A stretch of 9,912 nt of DNA from an uncultured Lachnospiraceae bacterium. Lineage in GTDB: Bacteria > Bacillota_A > Clostridia > Lachnospirales > Lachnospiraceae. This document shows, in pieces, positions 1 through 6,219 of the stretch. The stretch is taken from the NCBI GenBank assembly GCA_910585855.1, contig CAJUGZ010000159.1, positions 1-9,912 of the forward strand. The letters run 5' to 3'. The notes under the pieces are model-generated. The model did not search any database. It was given only the letters and a program-made list of their open reading frames with translations, and had not been told where the DNA came from. The first letter of the stretch is position 1. Each line of letters opens with the position of its first letter. A program made the position numbers and the translations under genes.

Positions 1-104
1 AGAAAATGCTGGAAGATGGAACAATAACGCTTGAAAAGATTGCGGAATTTGTTGGTCTTTCAGTTGACGAAGTGAGAAAATTGAAAACAGACCAGAATAT
101 GTAA
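1..104 (+). CDS. C-terminal end of an Rpn-like PD-(D/E)XK nuclease/putative transposase (partial)
   Basis: Only the last 33 codons are visible; the gene enters from the left edge in the frame beginning at base 3 and stops with TAA at 102-104. The peptide contains KIAEFVGLSVDEVRKLK, a small helix-turn-helix-like tail. In the Rpn family (recombination-promoting nuclease, formerly 'putative transposase' YhgA-like), many Firmicute members end in just such a 'I-x-K-I-A-x-x-x-G-L-S-x-E-E-I-x-x-L' segment after the PD-(D/E)XK nuclease domain. The nuclease core itself lies outside the window, so the assignment rests on the tail alone. A hairpin terminator follows 11 bases later. Other proteins with a short C-terminal HTH tail remain possible. 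Confidence 0.5.
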   Translation, partial: KMLEDGTITLEKIAEFVGLSVDEVRKLKTDQNM

Positions 105-115
105 ATGGCACTAAT

Positions 116-153
116 GAGTCAGGAATCTAAAAAACAGGTTCCTGGCTCTATTT
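116..153 (+). terminator. Intrinsic terminator after the Rpn-like gene
   Basis: The arms at 116-127 (gagtcaggaatc) and 137-148 (ggttcctggctc) pair along 12 positions, two of them G-U, around a 9-base A-rich loop. A short T-rich run (tattt) follows. The position, just after the TAA at 102-104, fits the end of that transcript. The T-tract is short, so efficiency may be modest. Confidence 0.65.
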
Positions 154-608
154 AAAAAGTCTTTTACAAAACATTACTGGGAAGACAGGGAAGGATTTTT
201 TGATCCTAAATGTGGAAAATCTTGCAAAGAGGAATTTTTTTGGTAAAATAAGTTTGAGAGTTCATCCTAATCTCTTTTCTGGTAAAATGATTGGTTTCAA
301 AGTTATTTTACACCAAAAAGAGCGGTTATGGTGAATTTTTTTTCTAATATTTAGAAATTTGTGCATTTTTGTCTTAAGTTCGCACCTATGGTGTTTAGTC
401 CATAGCATAAAAAAGAGATATTCTTATGGCTGTGAAAATCCTTCCTCACACCAGTTTCGTTTCGGTTGTAATGAGGGCGAATTGTGCTCCAGTTCGTCCG
501 GTTGGATGAATATAAATCAGAAGCCGTAGACTTTCTTTCCGTTTGGAGTGGAGCAAGCAAAGGACAGGAGCAAACCGCCTCTCCAGTATCCTATATCCAA
601 AAGCCTAA
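154..608. other. Gene-poor spacer with a possible gene remnant near its right end
   Basis: No intact gene is supported here. The left part (154-380) is AT-rich and holds a 9-bp direct repeat (tggtaaaat at 241-249 and 280-288). A perfect 6-bp hairpin (ctatgg/ccatag, 386-391 and 400-405, loop of 8) sits in the middle. From about 420 the base composition becomes more balanced. A frame open from 475 to a TGA at 610-612 encodes 45 residues including LDEYKSEAVDFLSVWSGAS; it lacks a convincing start or ribosome binding site. It reads like the tail of a protein I cannot identify and may be debris from the insertion that brought in the downstream gene. Confidence 0.4.
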
Positions 609-630
609 TTGAAGATGTATAGATATACTG

Positions 631-659
631 TTGAAAAAAGTCAGTTAAAGGGATATAAT
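631..659 (+). promoter_or_regulatory. Sigma-70/SigA-type promoter for the AIPR gene
   Basis: TTGAAA at 631-636 and a perfect TATAAT at 654-659 are separated by 17 bases, the ideal housekeeping spacing. Transcription would begin near 666, about 27 bases before the ATG at 693. The promoter lies inside the longer possible reading frame that begins at 609, which argues against that upstream start. Confidence 0.7.
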
Positions 660-680
660 TGTAATAATTTATACACCATC

Positions 681-685
681 GGAGG
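681..685 (+). promoter_or_regulatory. Ribosome binding site that fixes the AIPR start at 693
   Basis: GGAGG at 681-685 lies 7 bases before the ATG at 693. The in-frame ATG at 609 has no comparable purine-rich site and lies upstream of the promoter, so 693 is the better start. Confidence 0.8.
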
Positions 686-692
686 AATAAAA

Positions 693-2432
693 ATGGATAG
701 AATTACTCAAAGTATGTTGGATGCCTTTCAGAATGATTTTAGTTTGAATTTTAATGATTCTGCGTTACTATTTGAGCATTTTTCAAATTATTGTGTTGTT
801 AATAATATATATGGTACTAATGATTTTGATTTAGATGAAATAACTACTGGAAAAAGCACACAGGGGATAGATGGCATTGCAATAATCATTAATCAAAAAA
901 TAATAAACAATACAGAGGATATTGATTTGCTTATTTCTCTAAATCAAACAATCTCCGTAAAATTTGTTTTAATACAAACAAAGATTTCGGCATCTTTTGA
1001 TAATACAGAAATTTCAAATTTATTTACTTTCGCAAGACTGTACTTTAGCGATGACACATCTATATTTTGCACTCCAGAAATGCAAAAATTTATTGAGTTA
1101 AAAGATTATATTTTTAGTAAGGGGAATAAACTTAAGAAAAACCCTGAAGTATTATTGTATTATGTGACTTTAGGTTTCTGGTGTAATGATCTTAATTTAA
1201 ATGCCTCCGTTTCAGTTGGGAAAGAAAATCTTAAGAGTACAAATTTATTTTCTGCCATAGAATTTATTCCTTGCGGATCGGTTGAGATACAATCATTATA
1301 TAGGAAAACAAAAGCTAAATTAGCTGCAACTTTTAGATTTGAAAAGCGAATTACGATGTATTCCATTAATGATGAAGAAGTGGGTTATTGTGGTATCTTA
1401 CCATTTAAAGAATATAAAAAGCTTATATTAGAAGATACAGGAGCAATAAAACCCGTTTTTGAAGATAATATTAGAGATTATTTAGGACCGAATCAGGATG
1501 TTAATGAAAGTATTTGTCAAACAATTTTATCGGGGGATGTTAATGCTTTTAGTATGCTGAATAATGGTGTAACTATTGTTGCATCTTCAATTTCTATTCC
1601 AGGTGATATAGCAACTATTGAGGATTATCAAATTGTTAATGGTTGTCAAACAAGTAATATTTTGATCGACAATATGGATGTTGCAGAAAATATTGATGAA
1701 CTAATAATACCAGTAAGAATTATTGCAACAAAAGACGAAAATTTAAAAAATGAAATTACTAAGGCTACAAACAGTCAAACTGCAATTAAAAAAGAACAGT
1801 TAGAAGCATTGTCTACATTTCAAAAGAATCTTGAAGAGTTTTATAAAACCTTTACAATGCAAGAATCTTTAGTTTATGAACGCAGGACAGGTCAATACAG
1901 AAACAGTGATATTCCAAAAAATAGAATTATTTCTATTTCTACACAAATAAAAACAATTGCTGCAATGTTTTTAGATGAACCCAGTGCTGTATCTGGTCAA
2001 TATGGTGCTGTTGTAAAACGATTTGGCAATAAAATTTTTAAAAGTTCAGACAAACCAATCGTATATTACACCAGTGCATTGGCATTATATAAAATTGAAA
2101 ATCTTTTTAAAACGAATAAAATTGACAAAAAATATCGACGCAGTAGATATCATGCAATGATGCTTTTTAGAATTGTTGTATCTAAGGAGGAGAAGCCACG
2201 ATTTAATCAACGCAAAATGGAGTTATATTGTCAAAATATTCTGAATATATTAAATAACGATTATAAATGTGAAAAAATATTTAAAGGAATTGTTAATTTT
2301 ATTATTTCTAAAGGACAGGATATAGATATAGAAAATCGAAAATGTTTTGAAAGGAAGGAAACAACAGAATACTTGCTTTCTCAAAAAGGATGTTTGATTG
2401 AATATCTAAAAACAGATAATATTATATCGTGA
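693..2432 (+). CDS. AIPR family protein (abortive infection phage resistance, PD-(D/E)XK-like nuclease)
   Basis: This 579-residue protein matches the AIPR family (Pfam AIPR), which was named for abortive-infection phage resistance and often occurs with restriction systems. The N-terminal part has a PD-(D/E)XK-like nuclease signature: TQGIDGIAIIIN around residues 56-67 supplies the Asp (D60), followed by a strand ending in Q-T-K (residues 95-97). The family's core motifs follow: FSMLNNGVTIV (about 286-296), EDYQIVNGCQTSNIL (about 310-324) and ATNSQTAI (358-365). Length is in the normal range and no frame break is seen, so it appears functional. It has its own promoter and ribosome binding site. 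It is visibly more AT-rich than the genes to its right, and it ends 4 bases before a LysR fragment that has lost its front half, which suggests acquisition by transfer. Its likely role is cleaving nucleic acid during phage infection; target and trigger are unknown. Family call is firm, function inferred. Confidence 0.88.
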   Translation: MDRITQSMLDAFQNDFSLNFNDSALLFEHFSNYCVVNNIYGTNDFDLDEITTGKSTQGIDGIAIIINQKIINNTEDIDLLISLNQTISVKFVLIQTKISASFDNTEISNLFTFARLYFSDDTSIFCTPEMQKFIELKDYIFSKGNKLKKNPEVLLYYVTLGFWCNDLNLNASVSVGKENLKSTNLFSAIEFIPCGSVEIQSLYRKTKAKLAATFRFEKRITMYSINDEEVGYCGILPFKEYKKLILEDTGAIKPVFEDNIRDYLGPNQDVNESICQTILSGDVNAFSMLNNGVTIVASSISIPGDIATIEDYQIVNGCQTSNILIDNMDVAENIDELIIPVRIIATKDENLKNEITKATNSQTAIKKEQLEALSTFQKNLEEFYKTFTMQESLVYERRTGQYRNSDIPKNRIISISTQIKTIAAMFLDEPSAVSGQYGAVVKRFGNKIFKSSDKPIVYYTSALALYKIENLFKTNKIDKKYRRSRYHAMMLFRIVVSKEEKPRFNQRKMELYCQNILNILNNDYKCEKIFKGIVNFIISKGQDIDIENRKCFERKETTEYLLSQKGCLIEYLKTDNIIS

Positions 2433-2436
2433 GTTC

Positions 2437-2982
2437 ATGTGCTTTGGTATACGTGGAATCTTTTTCCTAAATAAATATCCGAAAGTGCAGTTTTCGCTTT
2501 ATACAAACAGTGCGGAATATATTAAGGAGCGTCTGGAACAGGGATTGCTGGATTTCGGGTTTTTATTGGAGTCGGTTGATGTCACGAAGTTTGACTATAT
2601 TTGCATGAAAAAGAAGGAACGGTGGGGACTGCTTCTTCGGGCAGGACATCCGCTTGCAAAAAAGGAAAGCATCACAAAAGAGGATTTGCTCGGTGAACCT
2701 TTGATTACAACGAATCGCCAGTCCATTCAGAAAGAATTGGAAAGCTGGCTGGAGCGTCCGCTTTCGCAGTTGGATATTTTTGCGACATATAATATTATCA
2801 CGAATGTGGTGATGCTAGTTGAAAGCGGCGTTGCTTCTGCATTGACAATAGAGGGGGCAGTTAAAAATATAAGCATTGGACATATAAAAGAGAGATGTAT
2901 AAAATATAAGCATAGAACCGGAATACAAAAAGTGTATTTGGGGTTTATGCTTATATTTTTTGCAAGAGTAAAGGAGCATTGA
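2437..2982 (+). pseudogene. LysR-family transcriptional regulator, effector-binding domain only (truncated)
   Basis: The open frame from 2437 reads as the substrate-binding half of a LysR-type regulator. FLNKYPKVQFSLYTNSAEYI, then LEQGLLDFGFLLE, GHPLAKKESITKEDLLGEPL and VVMLVESGVASALTIEGAV are all typical of that domain. A complete LysR protein is about 290-300 residues and begins with a winged helix-turn-helix of about 60 residues plus a linker helix; both are absent. No ribosome binding site precedes the ATG, and the AIPR stop codon lies only 4 bases upstream. The authentic domain also breaks off near base 2862, where a repeat element begins; the last 40 or so codons derive from that element. 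With no DNA-binding domain and a damaged C-terminus it should not work as a regulator. It probably once controlled the redox cluster to its right. Confidence 0.85.
2863..2960. repeat. 98-bp element with 14-bp inverted ends and a third internal copy
   Basis: The 14 bases at 2863-2876 (aaaaatataagcat) occur as a perfect reverse complement at 2947-2960. Thirteen of them recur in direct orientation at 2901-2913. The internal copy and the right end can pair into a hairpin from 2901 to 2960, extended by an inner 5-bp stem (aatac/gtatt) with a 7-base loop. The right arm ends in six T's, so the transcript could form an AT-rich terminator-like structure. It lies exactly where the LysR homology stops, so it may be a small MITE-like insertion. 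No clear target duplication is visible. Confidence 0.55.
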
Positions 2983-2985
2983 AAA

Positions 2986-3188
2986 ATGATATTAAATGAA
3001 GTTTATGAATTATCAAATGGTGTAAAAATTCCGAAACTTGGGCTTGGTACATGGTTTATTACTGATGAACAGGCAGCCGAAGCGGTCAGGCAGGCGTTAA
3101 ACGCAGGTTATCGCCACTTTGACACCGTACAGGTATACGGAAATGAAGTGTCGATTTAGGAGAGGCGCATGGAAATAGTTTAAGGTGA
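2986..3188 (+). pseudogene. Aldo/keto reductase, N-terminal fragment
   Basis: After a good ribosome binding site (AAGGAG about 10 bases upstream) the frame gives 57 residues ending at TAG 3157-3159. They match the start of an aldo/keto reductase of the 2,5-diketogluconate-reductase type: LSNGVKIPKLGLGTW, QAAEAVRQALNAGYRHFDT and the catalytic Asp/Tyr region ending in VYGNE. Complete enzymes are about 270-290 residues, so roughly four fifths is missing, including the catalytic Lys and His and the NADPH-binding strands. Immediately after, in another frame (3147-3188), a short coding-like tail (VDLGEAHGNSLR, then TGA) suggests an internal deletion joined the front of this gene to the end of itself or of a neighbour. 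It cannot be an active enzyme. LysR genes next to aldo/keto reductase genes are a common pairing. Confidence 0.8.
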
Positions 3189-3206
3189 TTTAAGGAGAAG
3201 GTGACA

Positions 3207-3440
3207 ATGAAAAAGATATTAGCTGCATTGCTGACACTTGGTGTGATAGTAACAATAACATCCTGCGGGAAACGGCCAGAACCGTTAAATGATAATTTAA
3301 TATCGGAGTTTGTTTCGGAACATTCACAGCCGGAATCGGAAGATATTTCTTTACAGGAAGAATCAACGCAGGTGCAGGAGAAAACACAGACAGTGGAAAC
3401 AGAACAGGGCAGTCATATTAGGTGGGGAGGTGGCGTATGA
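3207..3440 (+). CDS. Short lipoprotein, probably a stub of a longer (flavodoxin-type) lipoprotein
   Basis: The 77-residue product starts MKKILAALLTLGVIVTITSC, a lysine-rich signal peptide with a lipobox (ITSC), so it would be lipid-anchored outside the membrane. After the Cys comes only a polar, Glu/Gln/Ser-rich linker with no recognisable domain. The end, GSHIRWGGGV, is translated from the ribosome binding site of the next gene. The companion gene at 4117 has the same design, followed by a flavodoxin domain, so I infer that a deletion removed the functional domain here. ATG 3207 is preferred over GTG 3201 because AAGGAG at 3192-3197 is correctly spaced for the ATG. The stop overlaps the next start in an ATGA arrangement. 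It may still be expressed, but probably without function. Confidence 0.6.
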   Translation: MKKILAALLTLGVIVTITSCGKRPEPLNDNLISEFVSEHSQPESEDISLQEESTQVQEKTQTVETEQGSHIRWGGGV

Positions 3441-4111
3441 AACAGATGCGGCTGCTTAAAATTGTGGTTGATATTGCGATGACAATCCTTTTCCTTGCTA
3501 TGATGGCATATCATGTTACAGGAAATACCCTGCATGAATGGCTTGGTGTAATGCTCTTTGTGCTTTTTATATTACATCATATCTTAAATTGGAAATGGCA
3601 TGTCAGGATTTTCAAGGGAAGATATACGGTTATGCGTATTTTAATGATGGGTGTTAATGTTTTGCTGTTTCTTTCTATGGTGGGTATGATGATAAGCGGT
3701 ATTTTGCTGTCGCATGAAGTATTTGGGTTTTTGCATCTTCGGGCTGGAATGTTTGGACGCAGGCTTCATATGGTATCGACTGCATGGGGATTCTGCCTGA
3801 TGGCGGTACATTTAGGACTGCACGGAGGAGTGTTCGCAGGCATAATAAAGAAGATACCATATAAAAAAGCAGTGCTTATCGTAAGAGGAGCTGTTACAGC
3901 TATTTCATGTTATGGTGTGTATTCCTTTGTTATCCGTCAGATTGGGGAGAGAATGTTTCTGCTTATGGAATATGCGTTTTTTGATTATGAGGAACCTGTT
4001 ATGCTTTTCTTTACAGATTATATCAGCATTTTAATACTTTTTGCGACATTTGCTTATTATGGAATGAAGATAATGGGAAAGCTGCTTCAGATACGAAAGG
4101 AGCGTGAATAA
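3437..4111 (+). CDS. DUF4405-like polytopic membrane protein
   Basis: This 224-residue protein is strongly hydrophobic, with about six predicted membrane segments (roughly residues 7-25, 34-52, 66-91, 108-128, 145-165 and 190-212). Histidines cluster at the membrane edges: H26, H33, H47, H48 and H55 in the first half, then H111, H125 and H129. The pattern HEWLGVMLFVLFILHHILNW followed by RRLHMVSTAWGFCLMAVHLG is what I associate with DUF4405 proteins. Their paired histidines suggest haem binding as in cytochrome b561 or ferric-reductase membrane domains; this is inference. The start overlaps the upstream stop by 4 bases and is preceded by GGGGAGG, so translation is probably coupled. In a cluster with flavodoxin and oxidoreductase genes, electron transfer across the membrane is a reasonable guess. 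The gene looks intact, unlike most of its neighbours. Confidence 0.72.
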   Translation: MKQMRLLKIVVDIAMTILFLAMMAYHVTGNTLHEWLGVMLFVLFILHHILNWKWHVRIFKGRYTVMRILMMGVNVLLFLSMVGMMISGILLSHEVFGFLHLRAGMFGRRLHMVSTAWGFCLMAVHLGLHGGVFAGIIKKIPYKKAVLIVRGAVTAISCYGVYSFVIRQIGERMFLLMEYAFFDYEEPVMLFFTDYISILILFATFAYYGMKIMGKLLQIRKERE

Positions 4112-4116
4112 GCGAA

Positions 4117-4569
4117 ATGACATTTTGTAAGAAGTATATTTTTTCCTGTTGTGTGATGGTAGGGCTGCTGTGTCTGCTTTTTGCCTGTGGAAAAGAAAAC
4201 ACAGGGCAGGAAATGTTTTCTGAGCCAACAGTACAAACGGAAACCTCTCAGGAACAGCAAACGGAAAGCGGTATATCAGAACAGGAGGGAAACAGTATAC
4301 AAACAACGGAACAAACAGTTTTCACTTCAGAAGAAAAAGACAGTAGAATATTGATTGCCTATTTTTCGTTGATGGACATAATACCAGAGGGTGCAGATGC
4401 AGTTACACATGCGACGCCTTTTATTGGAAACACGGAATATGCAGCTATGGAAATACAGAAGCAGACAGGAGGGGATTTATTTGCAATGAAAACAGTGGAA
4501 ACTTATCCGGTCAGTCACAGTGAATGTTCTGTGATTGCGGAGAATGATAGAAGAATGATAAAAAAGTAA
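4117..4569 (+). pseudogene. Flavodoxin-type lipoprotein, truncated
   Basis: The 150-residue product begins with a lipoprotein signal whose lipobox is LFAC (Cys24), followed by a Gln/Thr/Glu-rich linker to about residue 75. Then comes the start of a flavodoxin-like domain: the first strand RILIAYFS (77-84), the helix region GNTEYAAMEIQKQTGGDLF (104-122) and VETYP (127-131). Such domains usually continue for another 90-100 residues with the flavin-contacting loops; here the frame ends at RRMIKK and TAA. The break coincides with a 9-base tandem repeat (agaatgata at 4541-4549 and 4552-4560), consistent with a slippage or deletion event. FMN binding is therefore unlikely. It starts 5 bases after the DUF4405-like gene and was probably co-transcribed. 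The intact ancestor would have been an extracytoplasmic flavodoxin, perhaps partner to the membrane protein. Confidence 0.75.
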
Positions 4570-4589
4570 AAAAAGAAAGGATAGATTTT

Positions 4590-5645
4590 ATGAAAAAATT
4601 ATTGAGTATCGTATCCGCTATTGTTATGACATTTTTACTTTGTGCCTGTGGGCAAAATGTTTCTGCAACAGAACCGGAAGGAAACAGAACTGCACCTGAT
4701 ATGGCACAACTGGAAAGTGCCAAACAGGAAACGGAAAGTGAAGAATACAATACGAGAAGTGAGCAAAATGAACTGAGCATGAAAGAAACTTCACCGATTA
4801 CGCTGACAATCGGCGATATTGTATTGCATGGTTATCTGAATGATTCTATACCGGCACAAAGCCTGATTTCACAACTTCCACTAACAGTTACACTAAATGA
4901 TTCTGACAATGATTTTTGTGGCGGAAGTCTTGACATTGAATATACAGAAAGTGATGTGCAGAGCGGGTATAAAAATGGCGATTTAGCATTTTGGACACCT
5001 GCAAACAACTTTGTGATTTTTGTTGATGATGAAGAAAATTTTGCGGATATTGGAAATTTGGTCATATTGGGAAAAATTACAAAATCACAGGAGGTTCTTG
5101 ATGCATTGGAAGGCACGATTGATGTAACGATTGCAAATACAGCTAATTCATCTGTATTTGCAGATGAAACCGAAGTGCAGACAGACAGCGTTGAGAATAA
5201 TACAGTGGCAGAAGAAACAAATGTAAATGAAATTACTGAAATGGATCGTATTGAAAATCCTACAATAACAAGTGAAACGGAGGTAGCAGAAGTGAGAGTA
5301 AAAATTACAGTAGGCGAAACGGAATTGATTGCAGTTATGGAGGATAATGCGACAACACAGGCGATTATAGAGCAGATGCCCATGACGTTATCCATGATGG
5401 ATTTGTACGAACGGGAAATGTGTTATCGTTATGGTGCTTATGCACTTCCAACGGATAACCTGCGGTCGGACGGATATGCGGTCGGAGATATTGCATATTG
5501 GGCACCGGGCGGAAGTTTGGTTATCCTTTACAAACAGAATGGAGAGCAGTTTGAACGCCAGCATTTAGGGCATATTGATTCCGGTGTTGAGATATTTGAA
5601 AGCACTGGAGATGTGGATGTTACATTCGAGCTTGTTACAGACTAA
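4590..5645 (+). CDS. Lipoprotein with two tandem cyclophilin-like domains
   Basis: The 351-residue protein starts MKKLLSIVSAIVMTFLLCAC, a lipoprotein signal with lipobox LCAC (Cys20), followed by an acidic linker to about residue 66. Two related domains follow, at about 69-182 and 236-349, joined by a Thr/Glu/Asn-rich linker. Each begins with a strand like ITLTIGDIVLHGYL or VKITVGETELIAVM. Each contains a matching core (YKNGDLAFWTPANNFVIF in the first, YAVGDIAYWAPGGSLVILYK in the second) and ends in a D-V-T-hydrophobic strand. This fits the bacterial cyclophilin-like fold family (Pfam Cyclophil_like2), beta-barrels whose substrate is not established and which need not have prolyl isomerase activity. 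The family is often found beside flavodoxin and LysR/oxidoreductase genes. The start has GAAAGGA 10 bases upstream. No frame damage is seen, so it is probably functional as a surface-anchored protein. Confidence 0.78.
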   Translation: MKKLLSIVSAIVMTFLLCACGQNVSATEPEGNRTAPDMAQLESAKQETESEEYNTRSEQNELSMKETSPITLTIGDIVLHGYLNDSIPAQSLISQLPLTVTLNDSDNDFCGGSLDIEYTESDVQSGYKNGDLAFWTPANNFVIFVDDEENFADIGNLVILGKITKSQEVLDALEGTIDVTIANTANSSVFADETEVQTDSVENNTVAEETNVNEITEMDRIENPTITSETEVAEVRVKITVGETELIAVMEDNATTQAIIEQMPMTLSMMDLYEREMCYRYGAYALPTDNLRSDGYAVGDIAYWAPGGSLVILYKQNGEQFERQHLGHIDSGVEIFESTGDVDVTFELVTD

Positions 5646-5686
5646 AGTTTCAAGAAAACAGAGTAATAATATTCAAAAAAGAATAA

Positions 5687-6086
5687 AACTTTCAATTTTA
5701 TTTTTATATCGTTCAGCAGGGAGAGGCAGAAGAGGAAACTGTTTTTTGCGGTAAGCGGAAAAAATGGTATGTTATGCTGGCAGTTCCTTTACTCGTAATT
5801 ATTACAGTGTATGAAATGCTTCAAACATCCGAGGATAGACAGTAGTGTTGTCATGAATGATGCCACTACTACACAGTGGACGGGATGCAGTACTATATAA
5901 GGAACTTCAGTATTTGGAACACTACCGTGCCATGAAGAGCAAATCATTCAGTGCGTTGAAATTTACTATAGTGGAAATACTGAAAAAGAGAAAGATGCAG
6001 CTCCTCGAAAAAATACAGCTATTTTTTATAGGGACATCGGTTATTCTGTAGCCGGTGTAAAAGTCGTTTTATTAAAGGGCGGCTGA
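5687..6086 (+). pseudogene. Frameshifted remnant of a one-pass membrane protein of unknown family
   Basis: Two coding-like pieces lie in consecutive frames. The first, open from 5687 to TAG 5843-5845, has no start codon and reads KRKKWYVMLAVPLLVIITVY, a positively charged flank and one membrane segment, then MLQTSEDRQ. The second, in the next frame, runs on to a TGA at 6084-6086. It contains an internal TAA at 5898-5900 and reads CHEEQIIQCVEIYYSGNTEK and later FYRDIGYSVAGVKVVLLKGG. Joined by one frameshift near 5840 and ignoring the stop, they would form a protein with a cytoplasmic tail, a membrane anchor and an outside domain. I do not recognise the family. Clustering with the eroded genes to the left suggests it belonged to the same operon. 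No intact gene is supported between 5646 and 6134. Confidence 0.4.
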
Positions 6087-6134
6087 ACTGTAACAATCTT
6101 CATTTGATTTATTGAAGAAAAAATAATAAAATAC

Positions 6135-6163
6135 TAGTCAAGTGGATAAAACTATTATATAAT
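6135..6163 (+). promoter_or_regulatory. Promoter for the 138-residue conserved protein gene
   Basis: TAGTCA at 6135-6140 and a perfect TATAAT at 6158-6163 are 17 bases apart. Transcription from about 6170 would give a leader of about 50 bases carrying AGGAGG at 6206-6211, 8 bases before the ATG at 6220. Confidence 0.65.
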
Positions 6164-6219
6164 AAGTTTAGCAGAAGCAAAGTGGCAAGCAGAATACACA
6201 TTTTTAGGAGGGCAAGCAT

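Noticed and set aside
361..410. Possible start of a group II intron or retron RNA in the GTGC...cacctatgg...ccatag stretch
   Set aside because: Only a 6-bp hairpin is visible. There is no intron consensus end, no domain V and no reverse transcriptase.
351..560. 69-codon open frame on the minus strand
   Set aside because: No ribosome binding site, unlike any family I know, and crosses a region of changing composition; probably chance.
609..692. In-frame ATG at 609 extending the AIPR protein by 28 residues
   Set aside because: It lacks a ribosome binding site and lies upstream of a near-perfect promoter at 631-659, while ATG 693 has GGAGG at the right distance and gives a normal family N-terminus.
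2863..2960. Possible CRISPR-like repeats from the recurring 13-14 bp word
   Set aside because: Only three copies, one inverted, unequal spacing and no cas genes.
4832..5395. 187-codon open frame on the minus strand
   Set aside because: It is the antisense shadow of the cyclophilin-like lipoprotein gene, with Ser/Val/Thr-rich low-complexity sequence and no start signal.
5857..6051. 64-codon open frame starting MMPLLHSGRD
   Set aside because: No ribosome binding site; the overlapping frame ending at 6086 has the more protein-like sequence, so this is likely a shadow of the remnant.
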